Shown: positions 49,767-57,795, counted from the first letter of the stretch. The stretch is DNA of 64,000 nucleotides from Phytohabitans aurantiacus (GCF_027923225.1 NZ_BSDI01000008.1:1-64000), one strand, 5' to 3'. A program made the numbers and translations. The notes: a model not told the origin generated them from the letters alone.

Positions 49767-49849
49767 GCCGATCAAGGGCGTTTGCATGGATCAAGGGCAA
49801 ACGCACGCGGAAAAGAGATCGAACCACGTGCATTCGCCCTTGATCGGCG
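49767..49849 (-). repeat. ~80-bp GATCAAGG palindromic element, copy 5
   Basis: Inverted relative to copies 3 and 4. The third box comes first (GATCAAGGGCGTTTGCATG), then GATCAAGGGCAAACGCACG, the centre AAAAGAGATCGAACC, and the closing inverted box. Confidence 0.9.
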
Positions 49850-49973
49850 CGGCATGGGCGGCGCGGCGGGCGCAGCGCGGATCGCGCGGGCAACGCGGGG
49901 TCGCGCGGGCAACGCGGGGTCGCGCGGGCAGCGCGGGACGACGCGGCGCGGGGCGGTGGGGGTGGGTGTGGGG

Positions 49974-50037
49974 GCGCGGAGGGTGAGGCTGCGGGAGCGA
50001 CGGTTTGGAGCACGACGCACGTCGCGGCAGCTCAAAT
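49974..50037 (-). repeat. YRDVRR-type ~63-bp repeat, copy 3
   Basis: On the minus strand it begins GAGCTGCCGCGACGTGCGTC and ends CTCCCGCAGCCTCACCCTCC. It is the inverted partner of the copy at 49500. Confidence 0.8.
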
Positions 50038-50090
50038 CATGAAACTAGGTCTGGGGTTTGGCTCTGGGGGCGTCGGGTACCGCAAAACGC

Positions 50091-50495
50091 ATGGAACGTG
50101 GCAGCAACAAACACGGTCCGCGTCTGGACGATCAGATGGCCGCTGAGGTGCGCGGCATGGTGCAGGGAAACGTCGCCGGCTCCAGGGTCGAGGAGTGGCG
50201 CCAGCCGGAACCCGCCGGCGAGGACCAGCCCGAACCGACCACGGTGCCGGCCGGTGACTACCGCACCGGCGCGCCGGAAGGCATGACGAGCGAGGAGGTG
50301 GAGCAGCGCAGCCGGCTGGGTCGGTACCTGGACCTGTCGGCGCTGCCCGCCGACCGTGAGGGCCTTCGGCGTTCCGCCGAGCGCCACCAGGCGCCGGACG
50401 ACGTGCTGGACGCGTTGGACCGGCTTCCCTCGGGCACGACGTTCGAGACGGTCACCGAGGTGTGGGCCACGTTGCGACACGAGAACGATAGTTAG
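50091..50495 (+). CDS. DUF2795-type protein
   Basis: 134 residues, hydrophilic and acidic. MERGSNKHGPRLDDQMAAEV, then RGMVQGNVAGSRVEEWRQPE, with a C-terminal region PDDVLDALDRLPSGTTFETV that matches the DUF2795 pattern of small helical repeats. Proteins of this type are common in actinobacteria and often lie next to stress genes. ATG 50091 is the natural start; the next gene begins 12 bp downstream. Confidence 0.82.
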   Translation: MERGSNKHGPRLDDQMAAEVRGMVQGNVAGSRVEEWRQPEPAGEDQPEPTTVPAGDYRTGAPEGMTSEEVEQRSRLGRYLDLSALPADREGLRRSAERHQAPDDVLDALDRLPSGTTFETVTEVWATLRHENDS

Positions 50496-50507
50496 GAGGA
50501 ATGCCAC

Positions 50508-51005
50508 ATGGGTGGGGTTACCGAGTCTGTGGACGTTGCGGTACCGGTCCGCACGGCCTACAACCAATGGACCCAGTTTGAGGAGTTCCCCCAGTTCATG
50601 GAAGGGGTCCAGGAGGTCCGGCAGATGTCGGACACGATGACCCACTGGAAGGTCGAGATCGCTGGGGTGAAGCGCGAGTTCGACGCGCAGATCACCGAGC
50701 AGCTACCCGACGAGCGGGTGGCGTGGACCTCGACGCAGGGCGCCAAGCAGGCGGGCGTAGTGACGTTCCACCGGCTCGACGACACGCACAGCCGCGTGAC
50801 GGCGCAGATGGAGTTCGATCCGGAGGGCGTCGTGGAGAAGGGCGCCGACAAGCTCGGCGTGCTGAAGACGCGCGTGAAGGGTGACCTCAAGCGGTTCAAG
50901 GAGTTTATCGAGCAGCGCGGCGGCCAGGAGACCGGCGCGTGGCGCGGCGAGGTGCCGCGTCCGGGCAGCGAAATGCCGCGCCCAGGCCCGGGACCGGCTC
51001 TGTAA
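50508..51005 (+). CDS. SRPBCC family protein (cyclase/dehydrase-like)
   Basis: 165 residues. VDVAVPVRTAYNQWTQFEEF then MEGVQEVRQMSDTMTHWKVE is the START/cyclase-like motif typical of this subgroup, followed by a C-terminal helix (TRVKGDLKRFKEFIEQRGG) and a Pro/Arg tail. A TAGGAGGAAT ribosome site precedes it. The ligand is unknown; the gene often travels with DUF2795 genes. Confidence 0.88.
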   Translation: MGGVTESVDVAVPVRTAYNQWTQFEEFPQFMEGVQEVRQMSDTMTHWKVEIAGVKREFDAQITEQLPDERVAWTSTQGAKQAGVVTFHRLDDTHSRVTAQMEFDPEGVVEKGADKLGVLKTRVKGDLKRFKEFIEQRGGQETGAWRGEVPRPGSEMPRPGPGPAL

Positions 51006-51072
51006 GACCGCGATAGGCGTGGGGAGCCGGCGGGCGGCCGCCGGCTCCCCACTTTCGCATCGAGGAGGAACC

Positions 51073-51279
51073 ATGACCGACGGCGATGGCGTGTGGCGTG
51101 ACGAGGAGAAGCTCCCCGTCGAGGAACTGACGCGAGCGATGGGCGTCTCGTCACAGGATGGCCAGGTCGACGACGTCACCGGCAACGACGCGGGCGCGGA
51201 GGCCGCGTTCGGCCACGACGAGGACATCCCGAACCACGAGGACCGCCCGACCACGACGGGCCGGACCGGCCCGCACTAA
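51073..51279 (+). CDS. small acidic hypothetical protein, 68 aa
   Basis: MTDGDGVWRDEEKLPVEELT... with a Gly/Asp-rich tail ending TTTGRTGPH. An exact GAGGAGGAACC site lies before ATG 51073. It is hydrophilic, very acidic and probably disordered. Its 3' end overlaps the convergent MFS gene by 4 bp. Confidence 0.7.
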   Translation: MTDGDGVWRDEEKLPVEELTRAMGVSSQDGQVDDVTGNDAGAEAAFGHDEDIPNHEDRPTTTGRTGPH

Positions 51280-52448
51280 TTCTTGCGGGCCGACGCCACA
51301 TAAAGCGCCAGCAGCAGTACCGACAGCACCACCAGCGCCGGGCCCAGGTACTCGACGTCGAAGCGGTTCAGCAGCACACCGACCGCACCGGGCAGGAGCG
51401 CGCCGCCGAGTCCCGCCGCACCGATCTGTACCCCGATCGCCCGGTCCGCGTGTGCCGGCCCGACCCGGTTGGCGGTCGTGAGCGTCATGAGGGGAAACAC
51501 CGGCGCCGCCGCGAACCCGATGATGGCGAGCCCGACGACGGCCACCCAGCCGGGCGCGGGCAGCGCCACGAGTACCGCCCCGACCACCATGCCCGCCAGG
51601 CTGGCCTTCAGCACCTGGTCGCTGCCCAGCCGCTCAGCGACCACGCCCTGGACCACTCGGCCCACGAACAGGCTGGCCCAGTACCCGGAGACGCAGATAC
51701 CGGCGATCGCACCGCTGAGCCCGCGCCCCTCGGTCAACAGCAGGTACGCCCACAACCCGGCCGCCACCTCGACCGCCACGTACACCGCGAACGCCAGCGC
51801 GCCGAACCACACGGCGGGGATGGCGAGCGTGTCCCGGATCGGCACCTTGAGTACCGGTGAGTCACCGTCTTCCACCGGCCGGTGCGCGGCCCAGTTCCGC
51901 GCCGTGAGCGCGAACGCCGTGGCCAGCACCGCCTGGGCGGTCGCCACCGCGGCGTACCCCCAGCGCCAGGACAGCCCCGCGCTGATCACCGACGTCATGA
52001 TCAGTGGCCCGATCGCGACGCCAAGCCCGAAGAACGCGTGCATCCAGTTCATGTGGCGGGGCCCGAAGGCGGCCGCCGCATACGCGTTGAGCCCCGAGTC
52101 GATCGCGCCCGAGCCCAGCCCGAGCAGCAGCGCGCATCCGATCATCATCGCGAGCACCGGCGACGTCGCGTACCCGGTCAGCGCCAAGCTGGCCAGCAAC
52201 GTGCTCCCGGCGAGCAGCCAGCCCACGCCCAGCCGGGCGATCGTGAAGCCGGCCGCCACGCTCGACGTGATGTACCCGGTGGTTCCCGCGATCAGCAGCA
52301 GGCCGACCGCGTCGAGTGGTACGCCCAGGTCAGGGCTGATCGACGGCCAGCCCACACCGATCAGGCCGTCGGGCAGTCCGAGGCTGATGAAGGCGAAGTA
52401 CGCCAGCAGGAGCAGCGACCCGCGAGTCGCGGTCTTGGCGGTCGACAT
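51276..52448 (-). CDS. MFS transporter
   Basis: 390 residues with about twelve membrane helices. The N-terminus SLLLLAYFAFISLGLPDGLI then GVGWPSISPDLGVPLDAVG is the group found in FucP/YfkF-like or sugar-type MFS proteins. Central loop near RNWAAHRPVEDGDSPVLKVP. The substrate is not predictable. Ends convergent with the small acidic gene. Confidence 0.9.
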   Translation of the reverse strand: MSTAKTATRGSLLLLAYFAFISLGLPDGLIGVGWPSISPDLGVPLDAVGLLLIAGTTGYITSSVAAGFTIARLGVGWLLAGSTLLASLALTGYATSPVLAMMIGCALLLGLGSGAIDSGLNAYAAAAFGPRHMNWMHAFFGLGVAIGPLIMTSVISAGLSWRWGYAAVATAQAVLATAFALTARNWAAHRPVEDGDSPVLKVPIRDTLAIPAVWFGALAFAVYVAVEVAAGLWAYLLLTEGRGLSGAIAGICVSGYWASLFVGRVVQGVVAERLGSDQVLKASLAGMVVGAVLVALPAPGWVAVVGLAIIGFAAAPVFPLMTLTTANRVGPAHADRAIGVQIGAAGLGGALLPGAVGVLLNRFDVEYLGPALVVLSVLLLALYVASARKN

Positions 52449-52560
52449 AAGTCTGATCTTTCCCGATGGACGCCCCGCACGGGTGTCTCAACCGGACAGC
52501 TCACTCGTAATCATCCGAACGTCCCATGGCAGTCCAGAAACCGCGCGGCAGACTTTCCGG

Positions 52561-52776
52561 ATGCGCCAAGCCCCCGGCTTCCTCACCCCACGCCAGCGCC
52601 TCTTCGCGTGGGTCGGCTTCGTGCTCACCGCGATGCAGGCCCCGCTCTCCGCCCGCCTTCTGCCGGACGAGTCGTGGCTCTTCAGCGTGGTCGTGGCACT
52701 GATGGTCGCGACCGTCATCATGGCTGACGACTCGATGCGTCGCCGCCGCCCGGTCAAGGTGCGCAGCGACGAATAG
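52561..52776 (+). CDS. small membrane protein, 71 aa
   Basis: MRQAPGFLTPRQRLFAWVGF..., with hydrophobic segments WVGFVLTAMQAPLSARLL and WLFSVVVALMVATVIMA, then a basic tail RRRRPVKVRSDE. ATG 52561 is the first in frame after a gap from the MFS gene. No family recognised. Confidence 0.6.
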   Translation: MRQAPGFLTPRQRLFAWVGFVLTAMQAPLSARLLPDESWLFSVVVALMVATVIMADDSMRRRRPVKVRSDE

Positions 52777-52849
52777 TGCGTCGTGGTGACCCGAAAATCA
52801 GCCGAGCGGCCGAAGACCAACGCTCCACCGGCAACTACGCTGAGTCATC

Positions 52850-53188
52850 ATGACCGGGTTCTTCAGCGGCGCATCCGCACGTTCAGCCACCAAGTCAGCA
52901 CGCTCCGTGTTGGCCAGCTTGATGGCGTCCATCGGTGCGGCCGGTCTCGAGGCGGCCGCCCGGCACCCCGGCCTGCTCGCCGCGATCGACCAGCACGCCG
53001 CTGCCATTCGCGACAGCCTCTTCGGTGATCTGCGCGAGCTGACCCCGGTGCATTTGGCGGGATACGCCGAGGGCGTTCACGAGGCCGCGGTCGAGCACGG
53101 CTGGCAATTGCCCGAGGCAATCGACTGGAGCGCCGCGCACGACTGGGTCCTGACCCGCCTTCTGGCGGTCTGCGCCCTCGCTCGCTAG
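52850..53188 (+). CDS. hypothetical protein, 112 aa
   Basis: A soluble, helix-rich protein: SVLASLMASIGAAGLEAAAR, HPGLLAAIDQHAAAIRDSLF, LTPVHLAGYAEGVHEAAVEH, and a Trp pair near the C-terminus (IDWSAAHDWVLTRLLAVC). Codon use is normal. Similar short helical proteins occur in actinobacteria, but I cannot name the family with confidence. Confidence 0.7.
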   Translation: MTGFFSGASARSATKSARSVLASLMASIGAAGLEAAARHPGLLAAIDQHAAAIRDSLFGDLRELTPVHLAGYAEGVHEAAVEHGWQLPEAIDWSAAHDWVLTRLLAVCALAR

Positions 53189-53400
53189 CGGTCTGCACAC
53201 TCGCCACCAGCGGCCCGCACACTCGCCCGCCAGCCATCGGCGCGCCGTCCGCGAGCCCCGCGAGCCTCTGCGGGCCGTCCGCTCGCGGTCCGCCGGTCTC
53301 GAGCCGTCCTCGGGCCCCGCGAAGCGTCCACAGGCCCCGCGAGCCGTCCGCCGGTCTCGCGGCTGGTTGAGCCACAAGACCGGCGGGACGACAGAGCGCT
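53189..53400. repeat. GC-rich intergenic stretch with degenerate short repeats
   Basis: Units like CCCCGCGAGCCGTCC and CCGCCGGTCTCG recur several times with changes. It is short of a gene and lies between two converging genes. I see no reading frame I would support. Confidence 0.6.
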
Positions 53401-54363
53401 CTACTGGCGCTCGATGCGCTGCGTTTCGTCGTTGGCCATGGACCCCGTGGCCGGAGCCCCCGTCGTCGGCGCGCCCGTCGTCGGCGCGGGCATCGCCGGA
53501 GCGCCCATCGCCGGCGCGGGCGGAGCAGCCGGAGGCGGAGAGCCCGCCGTCGACTGGTACACACCGGGCTGCGACGCCGCCATCGCCGGAGCGTTCGCGG
53601 GCAGCGGCTCGGTGCGATCAGCCATCTGCCGGTTGACGTCTTCCCGGCCAGCCGCGTAGGCCTGCGCCTTCTCGCGGATCACCTGCGTCTCGGCAGCCGC
53701 CCGGTCGAGCCAGCCCTCCCAACGCTGCTGCATCGGCCGCACGAGACCACCTCCCACGCCGACGATCAGGATGCCGGCCACGGTGGCCAGTACGGCGATC
53801 AGCACCGGCGTCGTCACGGTGGTCGCGATACCCACCTGGTTGAGCGCGGCGATCACGCCGAGGCTGATGATGAAGATGGACGCCAGGTTGGCGAGCAGCT
53901 TCCCGTACGACAGACCGCCCAGCGCGCCCGTGACCAGGTCGCGCACTGCGCTGGCGATGGCGGCGGCCACCACCACGATGACGATCGCGATGAACGCCTT
54001 CGGCAGCCACGAGACCACCGCGCTGATCAGATCGCTGATCGGGTTCGGCCCCCACACCCCGAACGCCAACTGCAGCGTGAACAGCAGCACCGCGTAGTAC
54101 ACGATCCGCGCCGCGATGTCACTCGCGTCATACTTGCTGTTTTGCAACGCGCGGCCGATGCCGCCACGCTCGACCGCCCGGTCGAAGCCGATCCGCTCCA
54201 GGATCTTGTCCACCAGCTTCAACACGAAGCGAGCGATGATCCAACCCACGATCAGGATCGCGATGAACCCGATCGCCTTCGGCACGAACAACAGCACTGA
54301 TCTCCACATATCGGTGAGCGCGCCGTCGATATCGACGTGCTCCACCGCCAAGGGCTCGGACAT
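53401..54363 (-). CDS. TM-helix (mechanosensitive channel-like) membrane protein with Pro/Ala-rich tail
   Basis: 320 residues. About five membrane helices: PKAIGFIAILIVGWIIARFV, IVYYAVLLFTLQLAFGVW, PKAFIAIVIVVVAAAIASAV, LASIFIISLGVIAALNQVG, VLIAVLATVAGILIVGVGGG. The repeated pattern 'GW(I/L)IA' and GNL-type loops fit the conserved TM-helix family (CmpX/MscS-like without the beta domain). From about residue 255 the tail is Ala/Pro/Gly/Thr-rich (APAMGAPAMPAPTTGAPTTG) and likely disordered. Function in osmotic or envelope stress is inferred. Confidence 0.85.
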   Translation of the reverse strand: MSEPLAVEHVDIDGALTDMWRSVLLFVPKAIGFIAILIVGWIIARFVLKLVDKILERIGFDRAVERGGIGRALQNSKYDASDIAARIVYYAVLLFTLQLAFGVWGPNPISDLISAVVSWLPKAFIAIVIVVVAAAIASAVRDLVTGALGGLSYGKLLANLASIFIISLGVIAALNQVGIATTVTTPVLIAVLATVAGILIVGVGGGLVRPMQQRWEGWLDRAAAETQVIREKAQAYAAGREDVNRQMADRTEPLPANAPAMAASQPGVYQSTAGSPPPAAPPAPAMGAPAMPAPTTGAPTTGAPATGSMANDETQRIERQ

Positions 54364-54456
54364 ACGGGTCCCCTCCTGTCACTCGCAGCCCATATACCCC
54401 CTGATCATGCAACTCAGTCTGGTGTTATTCGGCGCTTTTCGGACAAAAGCCGGAAA

Positions 54457-55305
54457 TTACGCGCATGATCGCCCATTAATGGCGCAGCCGGTCGGCTCCC
54501 CCGCCAGCAGCCCCGGCACGTCGAACGTGAAAACCACCGACCCGCCCGCCGCCACCGCGCCCGCACCGTCTTCCGGCGTGAAGATCACCAGCGCGCCATC
54601 CTGCGCGAACTCCGCACCCGACGCCGAGCTCACCGCCAACCCCGCCGGCAGGCTCAGCGTGACCTCCCAGTCCGGCGCCGCACCCGCACCCTCGTTGCGG
54701 ATGGTCACCTCACCCCGATACCCGCCAAGCCCCAGCAGGCCGGTGTTCGCCGCGCGGGCATAGCTCGCGCGCAGGTCAGCGGCCGCGACAGGCGCGCTGG
54801 TAGCCGACTCCGGCGTCGGAGAACCAGACCCCGACCCCCCGCCCGGCACCGTCCGCCCACGCCCCTCACGCCCCAGCCCTCCAAGCGTCGGACCAGGCGT
54901 CGGACCGGCCGTCGCAGCCTCCAACGCCGCAGGCGACGCCTCCGGCGACAGCGTCGGCACGACCATCGGAAGCGGCAACGCCACCTCACCGGCAGGCCGC
55001 CGCTGCGCCATCACCGCGTACGCCCCACCCACGACGACACTCGCGGCCACAACCACGAAAACCACAGCGAGGGCAAGCTCCGTGCGCGTCCAAGGCAGCT
55101 TTTCGTGTACGCGGACCCGCGCGACCGCCTCTTCGGTGGCCGGCTCGATTTGTGGCTCCTCAACCGCCGCCTCTTCCGGTTCGATTACCCGCGACGGCGG
55201 CTCCGCGACCGTCATGCTCTCGTCGAACTGCTGCAGCTCAGCCACATACCCCATGACTCCGGCGCTAGGCGCCACGTCATCCCGCTGCTCCCCCGCCCGA
55301 GTCAC
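54457..55305 (-). CDS. membrane-anchored protein with C-terminal cellulose-binding-like (CBM2-type) domain
   Basis: 282 residues. A cytoplasmic N-terminal ~70 residues (Glu-rich) precede one membrane helix (LALAVVFVVVAASVVVGGAY, about 77-96). Then comes a Pro/Ser/Gly linker (LGREGRGRTVPGGGSGSGSP), and a C-terminal domain from about residue 175 with the CBM2-like pattern GYRGEVTIRNEGAGAAPDWE, VTLSLPAGLAVSSASGAEF and the closing CAINGRSCA (Cys pair). So it should display a carbohydrate-binding domain outside the cell. It is placed ~1 kb from a GH6-CBM2 cellulase. Confidence 0.8.
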   Translation of the reverse strand: MTRAGEQRDDVAPSAGVMGYVAELQQFDESMTVAEPPSRVIEPEEAAVEEPQIEPATEEAVARVRVHEKLPWTRTELALAVVFVVVAASVVVGGAYAVMAQRRPAGEVALPLPMVVPTLSPEASPAALEAATAGPTPGPTLGGLGREGRGRTVPGGGSGSGSPTPESATSAPVAAADLRASYARAANTGLLGLGGYRGEVTIRNEGAGAAPDWEVTLSLPAGLAVSSASGAEFAQDGALVIFTPEDGAGAVAAGGSVVFTFDVPGLLAGEPTGCAINGRSCA

Positions 55306-55594
55306 TCGCCGACTATAAGAGCCCGCCCCTTCCCACCCGCAACCCCCGCTAAACCCCCTACCTCACCCCAAATCCGCCCACCCCACCCGACGCACCCCAC
55401 CGCAGACCCCACCCACTCACCCCGCGCCCCGCGCCCCGCGCGGCGCGCGCCCCGCGCCCGCGCCCCGCGCAGCGCACGCCCTGCGCCCGCGCCCCGCGCA
55501 GCGCACGCCCCGCGCACCTTGCGCACCGCGCGCCTTGCGCACCGCGCGCCTTGCGCGCGCGGCAGGTCCCGCGGCCCGCGGGACCTGCTTCCCC

Positions 55595-55677
55595 GCCGAT
55601 CAAGGGCGAATGCCCGTGGTTGGATCTCTTTTCCGCGTGTATTCGCCCTTGATCGATGGAGATCTCCTTGATCGGCG
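55595..55677 (+). repeat. ~80-bp GATCAAGG palindromic element, copy 6
   Basis: Box 1 GATCAAGGGCGAATGCCCG, centre GGTTGGATCTCTTTTC, box 2 inverted CGTGTATTCGCCCTTGATC, then a third half-box GGAGATCTCCTTGATC, which is itself a short palindrome. Confidence 0.9.
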
Positions 55678-55812
55678 AGGCCGCATGGGTCGCAGGGTGT
55701 CGTCGTCCCGCGGATGCCGGGTCATCCCCCGACCACGCCCCCGTTCACCGATTACTTCGCGGCGCAAGCGCGCGAAGCGCCGCGCCATGCGCCGGCGGAC
55801 ACCCTCGCGCGG

Positions 55813-55864
55813 AGATCTTGGCGCTCCACCGTCGCCCTATGGCGACGGTAGAGCGCCAAGATCT
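55813..55864. repeat. 24-bp-stem hairpin
   Basis: AGATCTTGGCGCTCCACCGT with its complement (GGCGACGGTAGAGCGCCAAG and on) pairs around CTAT. One arm recurs at about 93-120 in the window start, so the unit is dispersed. Confidence 0.8.
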
Positions 55865-55873
55865 ACCCGTGTG

Positions 55874-55950
55874 GCGGGCTGCGGGCTGCGGGCTGCGGGC
55901 TGCGGGCTGCGGGCTGCGGGCTGCGGGCTGCGGGCTGCGGGCTGCGGGGA
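55874..55950. repeat. tandem heptamer array, about 11 x GCGGGCT
   Basis: Perfect or near-perfect 7-bp units of GCGGGCT run for about 77 bp. Copy-number slippage is expected. Confidence 0.9.
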
Positions 55951-56005
55951 TCTTGCCGTTGTCATGGCCCAAACTGGGGCAATCCACCATGACAACTGCA
56001 AGATC
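55949..56005. repeat. inverted-repeat hairpin after the heptamer array
   Basis: GATCTTGCCGTTGTCATGG and CCATGACAACTGCAAGATC form arms around about 19 nt. It resembles the hairpin at 55813 in its GATCTTG start. Confidence 0.8.
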
Positions 56006-56083
56006 GCCGCGTGGCTCGGAACAGGGCCGCAGCGGGCGCTGGCGCCGCGCCGCCGGAGGCGGCGGCCCCCCGCCGCCGTTGCC

Positions 56084-56166
56084 GTCGATCAAGGACATCT
56101 CCATCGATCAAGGGCAAAAGCACGCGGAAAAGAGATCCAACCACGTGCATTCGCCCTTGATCGGCG
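56084..56166 (-). repeat. ~80-bp GATCAAGG palindromic element, copy 7
   Basis: Inverted relative to copy 6. Third box GATCAAGGACATCTCCATC, then GATCAAGGGCAAAAGCACG, centre AAAAGAGATCCAACC and the closing inverted box GTGCATTCGCCCTTGATC. Confidence 0.9.
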
Positions 56167-56321
56167 GCGAGGGAGCGCCAGGAGCGCGCGCCGGGCGCGG
56201 CGTGAGGAGCGCTGCCGGCGGGAGGTGTCGGGGACCGGGAGTGGGCGGAGTTCGGGGGGCGAGAAAGAGCGACGCTAGGACTTCACATTCTCGCAACATC
56301 CACGTACGGTAATCGATGTCA

Positions 56322-56335
56322 TGGGAGCGCTTCCA
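56322..56335. promoter_or_regulatory. CebR-like operator TGGGAGCGCTTCCA
   Basis: This 14-bp inverted repeat differs at one position from the CebR operator TGGGAGCGCTCCCA that represses cellulose-utilisation genes in streptomycetes until cello-oligosaccharides appear. It sits about 30 bp upstream of the GH6 start. A LacI-family repressor is expected but its gene is not in the window. Confidence 0.75.
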
Positions 56336-56366
56336 GAGAATGTGTTCGATGAAAAGGGAGTCCCGC

Positions 56367-57779
56367 ATGCGCAGGAGATCCGTGCTCACCGCGGCCGTCG
56401 CAGTCGCGGCCATGAGCCTCGCCGTGGCGACCGTGGTCGGCGTCGGGTTGTTGCGACCACACGCGGCGGCCGCGGCCGATTCCGCGTTCTACGTCGATCC
56501 GGACACGGGAGCAGCCCGCTGGGTCGCCGCCAATCCTAACGACTCACGCACCGCCGTCATCCGGGATCGCATCGCCAATGTTGCCCAGGCGCGCTGGTTT
56601 ACCACCACCAACACGTCGGCCGTACGGGCACAGGTCGACGGGTTCGTCGGTGCCGCCGCGGCGGCCGGGAAGATCCCGATCATGGTGGTCTACAACGTGC
56701 CCAACAGGGACTGTGGTGGTGCCAGCTCCGGTGGCGCACCCAGCCACCAGGCGTACCGCCAGTGGGTCGACCAGGTCGCGGCCGGCCTCGCGGGCCGCCC
56801 GGCCACCATTATTCTCGAGCCCGACGTGCTCGCCATGATGAGCGACTGCCAGAGCGCGGCCCAGCAGGCCGAGACGGCGGCCTCGATGGCGTACGCGGGC
56901 AAGGCGCTGCGCGCCGGCTCTTCCCAGGCACGGGTGTACTTCGACGCCGCTCACTCGGCGTGGCTCTCGGCCGGTGAGATGGCTCGCCGCCTCGTGCAGG
57001 CCGACATCGCCAACAGCGCGCACGGCATCTCGGTCAACGTGTCGAACTACCGCGCCAACAGCGAGCTCATCCCCTACGCGAAGGCGGTCGTCGCCGCCAC
57101 CGGGGCGCCCAACCTGAAGATCGTCGTCGACACGAGCCGCAACGGCAACGGGCCGGCCGGTTCCGAGTGGTGCGACCCGCCGGGGCGTGCGATCGGCATC
57201 GAGACCACCAACGTGACCGGCGACGCGGCGGTTGACGCGTACCTCTGGATCAAGCTGCCGGGCGAGGCCGACGGCTGCATCGCGGCGGCCGGCCAGTTCG
57301 TACCGCAGCGGGCTTACGATCTTGCGATCGCGGCCCCGCCGCGGACGACTCCGCCCGCCACGACCCGGCCGCCCACCACGCCGCCGGTCACCACCCCGCC
57401 GGTGACGACCCCACCCGTCACGACCCCACCGGCTACGACGCCGCCCGCCACCACGCCGCCGCCGACCGCGTGCTCCATTGTGTACACGCCGAACGTGTGG
57501 AGCGGTGGCTTCACCGCGGAGATCCGGATCACGAACCGGGGCAGTGCGGTGACGAGTTGGACGCTGACGTTCACGGTCGGCTCGACCGTGCGGCTCACCA
57601 GCGGCTGGAGCGGCACCTGGTCACAGTCCGGCAGCCAGATCACCGCACGCAACGCCGCCTGGAACGGATCGCTGGCCACCGGCGCCACGACCAGCGTCGG
57701 CTTCCAGGCCACATACACCGGTAGCGCACCGGGTACGCCCACCGCGTTCGCCCTGAACGGCGTTGCCTGCACGGCTTGA
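56367..57779 (+). CDS. secreted GH6 cellulase (endoglucanase type) with CBM2
   Basis: 470 residues. Sec leader RRRSVLTAAVAVAAMSLAVA, cleavage near HAAAAADSAF. The GH6 domain (about 38-320) has FYVDPDTGAARWVAANPNDS, ILEPDVLAMM, DAAHSAWLSAGEMA, VNVSNYRANSEL, VVDTSRNGNGP and GEADG. A TTPP linker covers about 328-368. The C-terminal CBM2 (about 369-470) begins CSIVYTPNVWSGGFTAEIRI and ends NGVACTA, with the Cys pair and surface Trp residues for cellulose. The ATG at 56367 has AAGGGAG 9 nt upstream; ATG 56349 is also possible. Confidence 0.93.
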   Translation: MRRRSVLTAAVAVAAMSLAVATVVGVGLLRPHAAAAADSAFYVDPDTGAARWVAANPNDSRTAVIRDRIANVAQARWFTTTNTSAVRAQVDGFVGAAAAAGKIPIMVVYNVPNRDCGGASSGGAPSHQAYRQWVDQVAAGLAGRPATIILEPDVLAMMSDCQSAAQQAETAASMAYAGKALRAGSSQARVYFDAAHSAWLSAGEMARRLVQADIANSAHGISVNVSNYRANSELIPYAKAVVAATGAPNLKIVVDTSRNGNGPAGSEWCDPPGRAIGIETTNVTGDAAVDAYLWIKLPGEADGCIAAAGQFVPQRAYDLAIAAPPRTTPPATTRPPTTPPVTTPPVTTPPVTTPPATTPPATTPPPTACSIVYTPNVWSGGFTAEIRITNRGSAVTSWTLTFTVGSTVRLTSGWSGTWSQSGSQITARNAAWNGSLATGATTSVGFQATYTGSAPGTPTAFALNGVACTA

Positions 57780-57795
57780 CCCGCCCCCACAAAAC

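Larger units (their letters stand above)
49069..50090. other. gene-poor repeat region
   Basis: I find no gene I can support here. The frames that run through it are Pro/Arg/Ala-rich and cross repeats. It contains three copies of the ~80-bp GATCAAGG element (49188, 49381, 49767) and two copies of the YRDVRR-type repeat in inverted orientation (49500 and 49974), with GC-rich homopolymer-like stretches between. Confidence 0.65.
55306..56366. other. gene-poor mosaic of repeats upstream of the cellulase gene
   Basis: This stretch of about 1 kb has no gene I would support. It starts with GC-only low-complexity DNA (about 55420-55570). Then come the GATCAAGG element copy 6, a 24-bp-stem hairpin, an 11-unit heptamer array, a second hairpin, element copy 7 in inverted orientation, and finally the CebR-like operator before the GH6 gene. 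Confidence 0.65.

Noticed and set aside
49513..49986. plus-strand frame in the repeat region
   Set aside because: It crosses a GATCAAGG element and a YRDVRR repeat and ends in Gly/Arg low complexity. It is not supported as a gene.
53189..53400. possible CRISPR-like array
   Set aside because: The repeated units are short, degenerate and irregularly spaced, and no cas gene is in the window.
55420..55570. short frames in the GC-only tract
   Set aside because: The Arg/Ala/Pro-only translations come from low-complexity DNA without starts or ribosome sites of note.
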